The position numbers were made by a program, and so were the translations under genes. Below the pieces are notes generated by a model, which worked only from the letters and a program-made list of their open reading frames with translations, was not told the DNA's origin and did not search any database. Of a stretch of DNA of 64,000 nucleotides, positions 9,359 to 17,932 are shown in pieces (position 1 is the first letter of the stretch; each line of letters opens with the position of its first letter). Location: positions 1-64,000 of the forward strand of contig NZ_NPDU01000025.1 in NCBI RefSeq assembly GCF_002811985.1, in the 5' to 3' direction. The DNA is from Leptospira adleri. GTDB taxonomy: Bacteria > Spirochaetota > Leptospiria > Leptospirales > Leptospiraceae.

Positions 9359-10486
9359 TTAACTTTTGCGCCAAACGGTTCGATTGACGTAATCAGTATA
9401 ACTCTGAACGATGCTAACTATTTTTTTTGAAACCGGACCGACCTGATAATCTTCGACGGGGCGTTTTTTACCGCCTTCGGTTTTCCGTTGGTTTATTACG
9501 ATCCTAATCGAATCCAGGATTCTATCCTTTAAAAGACCGCTCATAATGAGAGTTCCCACGTCCATCCCTTCCGGACGCTCGTGAGCGTTACGAATTGTGA
9601 TTGCGGGAAGATCAAGCAAGGAAGCCTCTTCCGTTATAGTTCCGCTATCAGAAAGAATACAAAGGGCGGACATTTGTAAACGAACGTAATCTAAAAAACC
9701 AAAAGGTTTTAAGAAAGTTATCAATGGATTCATCTGTAGATTCTTAACGCTTTCCAATCTTTTCCTAGTTCTAGGATGAGTAGATACGATAACAGGTAAT
9801 TTATATTCCTCGCAGATCGCATTCAAAGATTCTAATAGATTTTGCAAATTTTCGGCCGTATCGACGTTTTCTTCTCTATGCGAACTTACGATAAAATATT
9901 TCTGACTTTCTAATTTTAAATCTTTAAGAATGGTGGAACGATCTATTTTACCCCGATAGTAACTTAATACCTCGTCCATGTGCGAGCCGGTTTTGATGAT
10001 AGTTTCAGGACGAATTCCTTCCGCCAATAAATAACGTCGCGCGTGTTCCGTAAGGACTAAATTGATATCGCTCAAATGATCGACCACTTTACGGTTTAAT
10101 TCTTCCGGAACCCTTTGATCGAAACAGCGATTTCCTGCTTCCATATGAAACACTGGAATTTTTCTTCTTTTTGCAGAAATAACCGAAAGACAAGTGTTTG
10201 TATCACCATACAACAAGAGAGCATCGGGCTTTTCTAATTCGAAAACCTCGTCAGCCTTAATAAGAACCTGAGCGATCGTGGCAGTAGCGGATTCACCCGC
10301 TACATTGAGGAAATAATCAGGTTTACGTATTTCCAAATCCTCAAAAAAAACCTGATTCAATTCATAATCATAATTCTGACCGGAATGAACTAAAACGTGT
10401 TGAAAATTTCGATCGAGTTCCGCGATCACTCGACTCATCTTGATCAACTCAGGACGAGTACCAACGATGGTCATTACTTTAAGCAT
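9359..10486 (-). CDS. fnlC: UDP-N-acetyl-L-hexosamine 2-epimerase (FnlC/WbjD/WbvD type)
   Basis: WecB-family UDP-HexNAc 2-epimerase of 375 residues. It has the N-terminal GTRPELIKMSRVI, SSHREENVD near 200, and SDSGTITEEAS near 275, which form the UDP-binding and catalytic site. Set directly after fnlA and an RmlD-like reductase, it should perform the last step of UDP-L-FucNAc or UDP-L-QuiNAc synthesis, C-2 epimerisation of the L-talo or L-rhamno intermediate. It overlaps fnlA by 8 nt. A role in enterobacterial-common-antigen-type ManNAc synthesis is much less likely because no WecC-like dehydrogenase is present. Confidence 0.9.
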   Translation of the reverse strand: MLKVMTIVGTRPELIKMSRVIAELDRNFQHVLVHSGQNYDYELNQVFFEDLEIRKPDYFLNVAGESATATIAQVLIKADEVFELEKPDALLLYGDTNTCLSVISAKRRKIPVFHMEAGNRCFDQRVPEELNRKVVDHLSDINLVLTEHARRYLLAEGIRPETIIKTGSHMDEVLSYYRGKIDRSTILKDLKLESQKYFIVSSHREENVDTAENLQNLLESLNAICEEYKLPVIVSTHPRTRKRLESVKNLQMNPLITFLKPFGFLDYVRLQMSALCILSDSGTITEEASLLDLPAITIRNAHERPEGMDVGTLIMSGLLKDRILDSIRIVINQRKTEGGKKRPVEDYQVGPVSKKIVSIVQSYTDYVNRTVWRKS

Positions 10487-11489
10487 TCAGACTCTCTTGG
10501 ATATAGTCCAACTTCAGTAGTAATTCTTTGATTTCGAGAACATTTAATCTTTTCGTATTATGCGAAGTATAATCGTCAAATTCGGAAACTTTGCGTTCGC
10601 CTTCGATAAAATATTTATTATAATTCAAATCCCGATTGTCGGCGGGAATACGAAAATACCTTCCCATATCCTCGGCCTTAGCGATTTCCTCTCTGGAAAC
10701 TAGGGATTCATAAAGTTTCTCCCCGTGCCTCGTACCAATTACCGCAATTGAATTTTGTTTATTAAATATCTCTAATAATGCTTTCGCTAAATCTTCTACG
10801 GTGGATGCCGGCGACTTTTGAATGAAAATATCCCCCTGCTCTCCGTAATTAAAAGCGTGGAGCACCAAGTCCACGGAATCCTCAAGCGACATCAAAAACC
10901 TTGTCATATTCGGATCTGTGACGGTGAGGGATATTCCCTTCTTAATTTGCTCGACAAAAAGAGGAATTACGGACCCTCTGGATGCCATCACGTTTCCATA
11001 ACGAGTTGCACAAAGAATGGTCCCACCTTCCTTTACGGTTCTCGACCTGGCGACTAAAAGTTTTTCCGCCATCGCTTTAGAAATTCCCATTGCATTAATC
11101 GGATAAACAGCTTTGTCCGTACTCAATAGGACAACTTTTTTTACCTGATTGGCAATCGCGGCGGAAAGCACATTTTCTGTACCTATAACGTTAGTCTTAA
11201 TTGCCTCCATCGGATAAAATTCGCAAGATGGCACCTGTTTTAGAGCAGCAGCATGAAAAATATAATCTACTCCGATTGTTGCTTGAGAGACGCTTTCATA
11301 ATCTCGAACATCGCCAATATAGAATTTTACTTTATCATTGGATAATAAAATCCTCATATCCTCTTGTTTTTTCTCGTCGCGGCTAAAAATGCGAATTTCC
11401 CGAACATTGGTTCCTAAAAACCGTTTTAACACGGTATTCCCGAAGGAGCCCGTTCCTCCAGTGATCATCAAAACTTTATTATCAAACAT
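10479..11489 (-). CDS. fnlA: UDP-GlcNAc 4,6-dehydratase/5-epimerase, FnlA/CapE/WbjB
   Basis: Short-chain dehydrogenase fold enzyme of 336 residues that converts UDP-GlcNAc to a UDP-2-acetamido-2,6-dideoxy-L-4-hexulose. It has the NAD-binding GGTGSFG at 11-17, SRDEKKQEDM at about 36-45, and a modified active site in which the usual Tyr of YxxxK is Met (M134-x-x-x-K138), as in the CapE/PseB/FlaA1 group. Within that group the KQVPSCEFYPMEA and DKAVYPINAMG stretches point to FnlA/CapE rather than PseB. It overlaps its neighbours by 8 nt on each side. Because no separate PseB gene exists in this window, its early product might also feed the pseudaminate-like genes at 24-37 kb (inference). Confidence 0.93.
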   Translation of the reverse strand: MFDNKVLMITGGTGSFGNTVLKRFLGTNVREIRIFSRDEKKQEDMRILLSNDKVKFYIGDVRDYESVSQATIGVDYIFHAAALKQVPSCEFYPMEAIKTNVIGTENVLSAAIANQVKKVVLLSTDKAVYPINAMGISKAMAEKLLVARSRTVKEGGTILCATRYGNVMASRGSVIPLFVEQIKKGISLTVTDPNMTRFLMSLEDSVDLVLHAFNYGEQGDIFIQKSPASTVEDLAKALLEIFNKQNSIAVIGTRHGEKLYESLVSREEIAKAEDMGRYFRIPADNRDLNYNKYFIEGERKVSEFDDYTSHNTKRLNVLEIKELLLKLDYIQESLNA

Positions 11490-12405
11490 TGCTACTATCC
11501 AAATATTTTTCTTTGTATTTTTTCATGGTAAGAATCAGTTCAGGCCATGCCTTCGGTGAATAAGAAGTCGCGTTTCGAAATTTAGTAGAATCCAAGGAAC
11601 GATTGATTATGACTTCTTCACTTGGATCAATATTAGTTTTTTTGTCGTAAATTTCAGAGATCAGGCTAAGCAGATCGAATTTTGAAATTGGCTCCGCTGA
11701 AACGTGGTAAAGCCCGCTAAGCTTTACGTTCGGAATAATATTGTTTTGAATTATTGAGGCAATTTCGCAGGTAGGTAACCCTGAAAAAATCGCCTTTTTA
11801 AATCCCTTTACCCGAGCCTGCTGCGATAAAAACCAATTTACTAAAGAATAATTCGAATTAAGTTCATGCCCGATAATGGAAGTTCGAATCGTAAGAACAT
11901 GATCCTCGTTTAAGACCTCGCCAATCTCCTTCGACTTTCCGTACAGATCTTCGGCATCAGGAATATCGTGCTCAGTATAATTCCCTTTTTTTCCGTTAAA
12001 GACACAATCCGTACTGACTAAAATCAGTCTAGAACCGATCAGTTTACATAAATTTGCCAGCCTATGCGGGAGTAACGAATTTATAGGTAAAACGACTAAC
12101 GGTTCTTTAGCCGATCTCTGTTGTTTAATGATTCCGACACAATTGATTACTAAATCCGGTTTCACTTTTAAAAACAATTCCATGAGATCGTCGTTATTTA
12201 GAACGTCGAAGCCGGAAATGATTCGCTCCTTCTCGACCTTTGAAAAAAAACGCAAATTCTCGTTACTTCGATTGCTTCCAACTACGTAAAAGGAAGAATT
12301 ATCAGAAAGAACTTTATAAACCGCGCTCCCTAACATACCCGAAACGCCTAATACCAATATTTTAAAGGGGGGATTCACTTTATTTATCTTTATTTCTTTT
12401 TGCAT
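11482..12405 (-). CDS. RmlD-like UDP-sugar 4-ketoreductase (WbvR-type)
   Basis: Extended SDR of 307 residues similar to dTDP-4-dehydrorhamnose reductase RmlD. It shows the nucleotide-binding GVSGMLG at 20-26, STDCVF at 131-136 and the catalytic YGKSK (Y155, K159). Its place in front of fnlA and fnlC assigns it to the L-aminosugar branch, where it would reduce the C-4 ketone. The classical FnlB/CapF/WbjC enzyme of the UDP-L-FucNAc route carries an extra C-terminal cupin domain and is about 370 residues; that domain is missing here. An RmlD-like reductase without cupin is what I know from the UDP-L-QuiNAc (WbvB-WbvR-WbvD) route, so the product is more likely UDP-L-QuiNAc. Confidence 0.85.
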   Translation of the reverse strand: MQKEIKINKVNPPFKILVLGVSGMLGSAVYKVLSDNSSFYVVGSNRSNENLRFFSKVEKERIISGFDVLNNDDLMELFLKVKPDLVINCVGIIKQQRSAKEPLVVLPINSLLPHRLANLCKLIGSRLILVSTDCVFNGKKGNYTEHDIPDAEDLYGKSKEIGEVLNEDHVLTIRTSIIGHELNSNYSLVNWFLSQQARVKGFKKAIFSGLPTCEIASIIQNNIIPNVKLSGLYHVSAEPISKFDLLSLISEIYDKKTNIDPSEEVIINRSLDSTKFRNATSYSPKAWPELILTMKKYKEKYLDSSNV

Positions 12406-12549
12406 TGGGGAACATACATTTCATAATAATTTGAGCGAATGAAAAATAAAATTGTAATTCTTTCATTAAAACAAGAATAGCCGAAGTTAAATTTCCGACT
12501 TTCATTCTTCATTCATTGAATCAATCAACGCTCGTTTACACGGCTCTAT

Positions 12550-13701
12550 TTAATTCTTGCTAAAATCTATAACTACCTTTTGGAAAAAAGAAAACGTCGT
12601 TTCCGCATTCGTCACCCAAGAATAAAACTTAGCCTTTTTGAACGCTTTCGCTGCAAGCTCGACCCTTAAACTTTTTGAAGAAATTAAGGCTTTCAATTGA
12701 TTCATGATATCTTCCACGGAAAGAGGATTAAAATAAAGACCTGCGTCTTCCAGAACCTCCGGCATCGGTCCGAAATTTGAAGACACAATCGGAAGTCCGC
12801 TCGCCATAGCCTCGATAAGAATGTTTGGTAAATTCTCACAAGTGGAAGCGAACAAAAAAAGATCCGCATTTTGATAAAACCGCGAAATTTTTTCATATGA
12901 AACATCGGTATATAATGAAACGATCCCATCCAAAGGTTTAAATTCATTCATTTTCAATCGTAATTTCCGAGCGGACGATTTTTCGCTTAGAGCGCCGACT
13001 AAGCTTAAATGAATCCGGATTCCTTGCTTATTCAATTTTGCTACGGCTTCAACGACGTTCCATTGATGTTTATAAGCGCCGATAAAGGAAACATAAAGTA
13101 ACTCGATCGGATTATCATTGCGTCTGTCCATAAATTCAGATTGAATCTTAGGCTTATGAAAGAATTTTTCATTGATTCCGTGCGGAATAATAACGACGTT
13201 TCTATTCTCTATATTTAATTTATTTAATATTCTATTCTCTGCATATTTTGTAAGAAAAATAATCCCTTGTGCTTTGCGAAAAGTGGCGCCTTGAAAAAGA
13301 TATAAAAGAATCAACCTCAACGTAAATATTGAAAACCCGTATCTGCGCAATTCTCCCCATTCAAAAGGAAGAAGATTCTGACTCATCGTAACAAACGGTC
13401 TAAAGTTTCCCGAAAATGAACCGCCGGGTACAAAAAGAAGATCGCACTTCTGCTCCCTTGCCAATTCCGATAGTTTAAACTTTTGCCAATACCAGCGTAA
13501 AATTCGATTACCGGAAAGCTCGGAGCAATTTGCCTTCGTAAGCCAAGGACGATCTTCGATTTGCGAAAGAGTTTTTGTTACAGACCAGAGGATTACTTTT
13601 GTAAATCCGTATTTTGCGGGATTTGCATTTTCTAAAAGCTCCTTAAGATGGGTGACTCCCCCGCCTCCTTTTATATTAGAAGCGTCGATTCCTATGATCA
13701 T
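12550..13701 (-). CDS. GT4 family glycosyltransferase
   Basis: GT-B fold glycosyltransferase of 383 residues. The N-terminus has a glycine-rich GIDASNIKGGGGVTHL acceptor loop, and the C-terminal half has the donor motif ENLPNILIEAMASG preceded by FLFAST, matching the GT4 E-x7-E signature. It overlaps the preceding GT2 gene by 4 nt. The 144 nt between it and the RmlD-like gene hold no gene. Sugar specificity is not readable; its neighbourhood suggests it acts after the branched-sugar cassette immediately upstream or adds a hexose to the aminosugar. Confidence 0.87.
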   Translation of the reverse strand: MIIGIDASNIKGGGGVTHLKELLENANPAKYGFTKVILWSVTKTLSQIEDRPWLTKANCSELSGNRILRWYWQKFKLSELAREQKCDLLFVPGGSFSGNFRPFVTMSQNLLPFEWGELRRYGFSIFTLRLILLYLFQGATFRKAQGIIFLTKYAENRILNKLNIENRNVVIIPHGINEKFFHKPKIQSEFMDRRNDNPIELLYVSFIGAYKHQWNVVEAVAKLNKQGIRIHLSLVGALSEKSSARKLRLKMNEFKPLDGIVSLYTDVSYEKISRFYQNADLFLFASTCENLPNILIEAMASGLPIVSSNFGPMPEVLEDAGLYFNPLSVEDIMNQLKALISSKSLRVELAAKAFKKAKFYSWVTNAETTFSFFQKVVIDFSKN

Positions 13702-14591
13702 TTTCTTAAACCGCGAACTCGCTTATCGAATAACTTAGAAAGAAGCACAAAAAGAAAAGATTTCAACCGGATCTCGTACTTATCGGGATGTAGATTGGAA
13801 AATTCTCTTGCCGAGCTTATGTAGTCTTTGCGGTGAAAGTATATTTTTCCGCGAGTGTATCGAACCCACCACGGCAAATTTTTATCTTTCAAATATTTTC
13901 CATAATGTTTTAAAAATGAGTCCAAGATTGCCAAAGTTCTATTTTCATTGGAGACGTTCCCGCCGCCAAGCCAATAATAGCCTAACGTGCGTTCGATTTT
14001 TTTGAATATTTTCTTCCTTTCGGCGATTCTCAACCAAAAATCGTAATCCTCCCAAGCTATGAACTCTTTCCCTTCGTTTAACAATCCGACCTCTTGAAGT
14101 ATGGATCTTCGAAAGACGGCACTCGAATTGACGATTCCATTGCCGTTCTTTAAGAGATCATCGAAGACTGGTTTAGTTAAATTCCTCGTTCTGGCTTTTT
14201 TTAGACGGAATCTTTGATTTTGACGTTTAACAACGTATAGATCATGGTAAACTACATCCGCGCCTTTTTTTAGACTTTCGATAGAAAGCTCCAGCTTTAA
14301 TCTCCGCCACCAATCGTCCGAATCTAAGAAAGCTATGTATTCTCCTTTAGCCTTTTTTAAGCCCAAGTTTCTGGAACGAGCGATTATTCCCTCATTGTTT
14401 ATTTCGTAAACCTTGATTTTCGGATTTTGGAAGGAACGCAGAATTTGGCTAGTGTTATCTGTCGACGAGTTATCAACTACGATAATCTCCCAGTTTGAAT
14501 AGGTCTGGTCGATCACAGAAGTGATCGCTCTTTCCAAATCCGCCGCACGATTGTACGTCGGAATAACGACCGATATTAGATCCGAATTCAT
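13698..14591 (-). CDS. GT2 family glycosyltransferase
   Basis: Inverting GT-A fold glycosyltransferase of 297 residues. The nucleotide-binding VVIPTYNRAADLERAI near residues 8-23 and VDNSSTDNT near 39-47 are followed by the metal-binding LDSDDWW at about 89-95 and a WEDYDFWLR stretch near 181-189 that usually contributes the catalytic acid. It overlaps genes on both sides by 4 nt and follows the SDR of the CDP-sugar cassette, so it is a candidate for transferring the sugar made there (inference). No membrane segments are evident. Confidence 0.88.
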   Translation of the reverse strand: MNSDLISVVIPTYNRAADLERAITSVIDQTYSNWEIIVVDNSSTDNTSQILRSFQNPKIKVYEINNEGIIARSRNLGLKKAKGEYIAFLDSDDWWRRLKLELSIESLKKGADVVYHDLYVVKRQNQRFRLKKARTRNLTKPVFDDLLKNGNGIVNSSAVFRRSILQEVGLLNEGKEFIAWEDYDFWLRIAERKKIFKKIERTLGYYWLGGGNVSNENRTLAILDSFLKHYGKYLKDKNLPWWVRYTRGKIYFHRKDYISSAREFSNLHPDKYEIRLKSFLFVLLSKLFDKRVRGLRK

Positions 14592-15523
14592 GATTTGGGA
14601 AATTTTTCTTTGCAGAATCGAATTAGGTTATCAATTTCGATCACTTTGTCTTCCGTCGGCGTATAGCCCAAACTAGAAAGTTTGGAAATGTCGTATGTTA
14701 AACTACGAGGCTTCTCCGACGGATCGGGATCCATTCTTAAAAGTTCGGGACGTTTCTCCAACAAAAGTTCACATCGACTTTGAATCAATTGGGCAACTTC
14801 CCAAACTGTAGGATTCCAGATTCCGCCTAAATTATAAACACCACGAATATCGTTTTTAGAGACAAATTCGACGGCACCGCAAGCGTCCTTAAGCGAGATA
14901 AAATTTCGCCTTTGCAAGCCGTTCGTTCTTAAAACAATCTTATTGTCTATAACGGCCTGTCTGCACAAATCGGGTATAAGAAGATTCCAACAATGGGCAT
15001 TTTCATCGACGGGTGGTCCGTAGGAGTTCGAAAGTCTAAAAACAACACTCTCAAGTTTATTTAGGGAATCATAATACATCGCCAAATCTTCTCCGGCTTT
15101 ATGGCTCGAGGCATAGGGATGAGTATTCGTTACCGGAGTGGATTCGGAGATAAGATCCATTAAGTTATTTGAATATACATGCGCCGTTGAAATATATACA
15201 AATTTTCCGACTTTTTTTCGAGTTGCGGATTTTAGTAGATTGCCCGTATTCACTGCATTCGCTGCAAAAGCGCCGGCAGGATCCGAAGAACAATCTTGAG
15301 CGTTCATCCCTGCAGTATGGATTATCAAATCGATCCCATTGCAGGCATAATCAAGCGTATTTTCCTTTTCCCATTCGATGTGAAAAATTTCACATTTTTC
15401 CCGATTCCCCCGTTTTGCTTTCGTCGTGCCCAATCGTAATATGGCATCGGGTGAATTTCGTCTAAAGTGATCGACTAGTCGTCCGCCTAAATATCCGAAC
15501 GCACCTGTAATTAAAATATTCAT
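14588..15523 (-). CDS. SDR-family NDP-sugar 4-ketoreductase/epimerase
   Basis: Extended short-chain dehydrogenase of 311 residues from the ATG at 15523, chosen because the nucleotide-binding NILITGAFGYLGG begins directly after it; an upstream in-frame start would only add an unrelated tail. Being next to the RmlC-like epimerase and the CDP-glucose enzymes, it probably reduces the C-4 ketone to finish a CDP-6-deoxyhexose. An oddity is visible in the active site: the usual YxxxK reads Y-A-S-S-H-K at about 137-142, so aligned on the following AGED the Lys position holds His with a Lys just after it. The enzyme may use that Lys or belong to a His-variant subgroup. An epimerase role is the main alternative. 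Confidence 0.85.
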   Translation of the reverse strand: MNILITGAFGYLGGRLVDHFRRNSPDAILRLGTTKAKRGNREKCEIFHIEWEKENTLDYACNGIDLIIHTAGMNAQDCSSDPAGAFAANAVNTGNLLKSATRKKVGKFVYISTAHVYSNNLMDLISESTPVTNTHPYASSHKAGEDLAMYYDSLNKLESVVFRLSNSYGPPVDENAHCWNLLIPDLCRQAVIDNKIVLRTNGLQRRNFISLKDACGAVEFVSKNDIRGVYNLGGIWNPTVWEVAQLIQSRCELLLEKRPELLRMDPDPSEKPRSLTYDISKLSSLGYTPTEDKVIEIDNLIRFCKEKFPKS

Positions 15524-15534
15524 TTTTGAATATC

Positions 15535-15984
15535 TTACTTGTGCTGAATATTCCAATCGTAGGGAATACTCTTATCATTTGCCGGTTTCCGGATTATTTC
15601 ATCCGGGTCGTGCGGAAGCGAAGCGCAATTGGCTACTATGGCGCTTTTAGTTCCAATCCCTTTGAAACCATTCCATATAAGAGGGGGCACTGTTACTAAA
15701 CAGTAGTTCTCTGGCGAAAGAAAAAATTCCATGATATTTCCTTTCGTAGAACTGTTGGGGCGGTCGTCGTATAACACAAACTTAATTTCTCCGAAAATAA
15801 CGGCGTAATTCAAGGTCATCCGATTGTGTAAGTGCCAGGCTTTGATTGCCCCAGGATTCGTAGAAGAAAAGTATATTTCGCCAAAAGCCGAGAAAACGGG
15901 GGAATCAGATCGAAGCATGTGCATTACCTTACCTCGTTCGTCGAAGAACTGCTTCAATGGTGTTACGATTACGCCTTCAATCAT
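15535..15984 (-). CDS. RmlC-like cupin sugar epimerase
   Basis: Small cupin of 149 residues related to dTDP-4-dehydrorhamnose 3,5-epimerase. I start it at the ATG at 15984, where the cupin homology begins and which overlaps rfbG by 8 nt; the longer reading only adds translated rfbG sequence. The WHLH pair and following strand match the RmlC active-site region and NCASLPHDPDE matches its C-terminal part, but it is shorter than the usual 180 residues of RmlC. In a CDP-sugar cassette it would invert C-3 and/or C-5 of a 4-keto-6-deoxy intermediate, giving a sugar other than the plain D-gluco series. Confidence 0.82.
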   Translation of the reverse strand: MIEGVIVTPLKQFFDERGKVMHMLRSDSPVFSAFGEIYFSSTNPGAIKAWHLHNRMTLNYAVIFGEIKFVLYDDRPNSSTKGNIMEFFLSPENYCLVTVPPLIWNGFKGIGTKSAIVANCASLPHDPDEIIRKPANDKSIPYDWNIQHK

Positions 15985-17041
15985 TGCCAAAATACCTTTC
16001 AACTTGCTCCTTAGTTTTTTCCAAAACGTTGCCGCCGTCAATATAATGTTTATACCATGACGCGGTTGCTTCAAGCGTTTGATCAACGTTCCATCTTGGA
16101 TACCAATTTAGGTATTGATGCGCCTTATCGCAGTTAAGCTGCAAAAGATGCGCCTCGTGTACTTTGTCTTGCGATTGGTCCACGATAATTTCTCCTTTCC
16201 CTAAGGAATCGATTATGGATTTCGTAACTTCGTAAACGGTACGAACCTTCTGAGTGGAAGGACCAAAATTCCAAGTTGTGCTGAACTTTTTAGGATTTTC
16301 CGATAAACATTTTGCGAGAGTAAGATAGCCGGAAAGGGGCTCCAACACATGTTGCCAAGGTCGAGTCGCATTCGGATTTCGTAATATTATCTTTCCGTTT
16401 GTCGTGATTGCTCTTATACAATCCGGAATGATTCTATCGGCCGACCAATCACCGCCACCGATTACGTTTCCTGCGCGCGCGGAGGCCGCCCCGAAATCGT
16501 TCTTTTTCTGAAAAAAGGACCTCAGATAGGAAGAAAATACCAATTCAGCGCTCGCCTTTGAGGCACTATATGGATCGTGACCTCCGAGCTGATCCGTTTC
16601 ACGGTATCCCCATACCCATTCGACGTTTTCATAACATTTATCCGAAGTGATATATACAAGAGTCTTAATAGAATCGGAAAGCTCAACCGCATGGAGTAAA
16701 TTTACCGATCCCATCACATTCGTTTCAAAAGTTGTTCTCGGATCGGCATACGATTCTCTCACTAACGCTTGTGCGGCCAAGTGAAATACGATTTCCGGTT
16801 TGAACGATTGAACAAGATCGTTCAGTTTATTAAAATCGCGAATATCCCCTTCGGTATGAAGAATCCCTTTTTTTAATTCGAGTAAATCGAAATGACTGAC
16901 TTTCGTTATAGGCGGTAGTGCGTAACCGGCGACATTTGCTCCCGCTTGAGTCAGAATAAACGTCAGCCAAGACCCCTTAAAACCGGTATGACCGGTAATT
17001 AAAACGCGTTTACCCTTAAAAAAACGAATCAACGAATCCAT
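15977..17041 (-). CDS. rfbG: CDP-glucose 4,6-dehydratase
   Basis: NAD-dependent SDR of 354 residues matching CDP-D-glucose 4,6-dehydratase (RfbG/DdhB), which makes CDP-4-keto-6-deoxyglucose. Visible motifs are GHTGFKGSW at 17-25 (the insert-bearing nucleotide loop typical of this enzyme), the TSDKCY stretch at 132-137, and catalytic YSASK with Y158 and K162. It overlaps rfbF by 13 nt and the RmlC-like gene by 8 nt, so the order rfbF-rfbG-epimerase-reductase is a tight unit. No DdhC/DdhD homologues lie nearby, so 3-deoxygenation to abequose- or tyvelose-type sugars is not expected. Confidence 0.95.
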   Translation of the reverse strand: MDSLIRFFKGKRVLITGHTGFKGSWLTFILTQAGANVAGYALPPITKVSHFDLLELKKGILHTEGDIRDFNKLNDLVQSFKPEIVFHLAAQALVRESYADPRTTFETNVMGSVNLLHAVELSDSIKTLVYITSDKCYENVEWVWGYRETDQLGGHDPYSASKASAELVFSSYLRSFFQKKNDFGAASARAGNVIGGGDWSADRIIPDCIRAITTNGKIILRNPNATRPWQHVLEPLSGYLTLAKCLSENPKKFSTTWNFGPSTQKVRTVYEVTKSIIDSLGKGEIIVDQSQDKVHEAHLLQLNCDKAHQYLNWYPRWNVDQTLEATASWYKHYIDGGNVLEKTKEQVERYFGND

Positions 17042-17805
17042 GGCGCCTTACCTTGGTTATAAAGTTTATTCAATAATTCGAATTCGCGGCTTGTATCCAT
17101 AGGCTGCCAAAAGCCGTCATGCTCATACATCATTAACTGACCTTCGGAAACCAACTTTCTCATCGGCTCTTGTTCAAATACTAAAGTGGAATCGTCATTT
17201 AGATAATCAAATATTCCGTGATTTGCGACGAAAAAGCCGCCCGAAATTCTGCCCGCGGTAGCTTGTGGCTTTTCGTTAAACTCGGTTACCTGGCCGTTAT
17301 TCCGGCTAACCATTTCTCCAAATCTTCCGGGCGGACGAACTCCGGTCACCGTTAACACCTTACCGTGATTTTTATGGTATTCGATGGATTCATTGATATT
17401 AACGTCGCTGACTCCGTCACCATAGGTTAATAAAAAGTCCTCATTCCCGACGTAATTTTTCATTTTTGCGATTCTAGCACCCGTCATAGAATTCAATCCT
17501 GTATCAATCAGCGTCACTTTCCAATCCAATTCATCGTGCCTACTGTGATAACTAATTCCCCCGCTTTCGCCGAAGGTGATCGTAAAATCGCGCGTATAGG
17601 CCTCATAGTTTAGGAAAAAATCTTTGATAATCTGACCCTTATAACCTAAACATATTAGAAAATCCTTATGTCCAAAATTGGAGTAAATTTTCATTATATG
17701 CCACAATATCGGATATGGTCCAATCGGAATCATCGGTTTCGGAATATCGTCCGCAACGTCTCTAATACGAGTCCCAAATCCGCCTGCAAGAATTACTACT
17801 TTCAA
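17029..17805 (-). CDS. rfbF: Glucose-1-phosphate cytidylyltransferase
   Basis: Nucleotidyltransferase that makes CDP-glucose from CTP and glucose-1-phosphate, the entry step of CDP-deoxysugar synthesis. It begins with KVVILAGGFGTRI and has KPMIPIGPYPILWH, TYGDGVSD, and FWQPMDTSREFELLN, all characteristic of RfbF/DdhA. I place the start at the TTG at 17805: it directly precedes the conserved KVVILAGG, has an AGGAG Shine-Dalgarno element 5 nt upstream, and gives 258 residues, the family length. The in-frame start at 17838 would add 11 residues with no homology. About 130 nt separate it from the oxidoreductase gene upstream. Confidence 0.94.
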   Translation of the reverse strand: MKVVILAGGFGTRIRDVADDIPKPMIPIGPYPILWHIMKIYSNFGHKDFLICLGYKGQIIKDFFLNYEAYTRDFTITFGESGGISYHSRHDELDWKVTLIDTGLNSMTGARIAKMKNYVGNEDFLLTYGDGVSDVNINESIEYHKNHGKVLTVTGVRPPGRFGEMVSRNNGQVTEFNEKPQATAGRISGGFFVANHGIFDYLNDDSTLVFEQEPMRKLVSEGQLMMYEHDGFWQPMDTSREFELLNKLYNQGKAPWIR

Positions 17806-17810
17806 ACATA

Positions 17811-17815
17811 CTCCT
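17811..17815 (-). promoter_or_regulatory. Ribosome binding site deciding the rfbF start
   Basis: AGGAG on the minus strand, 5 nt upstream of a TTG codon at 17805-17803. It supports TTG initiation of rfbF rather than the upstream in-frame codons, because the spacing and position match the conserved N-terminus. Confidence 0.7.
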
Positions 17816-17932
17816 ATCATTAAAAAAGAAAATACCAAAGATATCTTTTAAGAAAATTTCTTTCCCTGATTCTTACTGTTAACTTTCTAATTTAATTTCT
17901 GATTAATATTTTATTGCTACTATGATACGCAC

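Noticed and set aside
10479..11489. PseB (UDP-GlcNAc 5-inverting 4,6-dehydratase)
   Set aside because: The KQVPSCEFYPMEA and NAMGISKAM stretches and the fnlC/RmlD-like neighbours fit FnlA/CapE better, although a shared role is possible.
15985..16086. Longer N-terminus for the RmlC-like cupin
   Set aside because: The extra 34 residues are out-of-frame rfbG sequence without homology; the ATG at 15984 starts the cupin motif.
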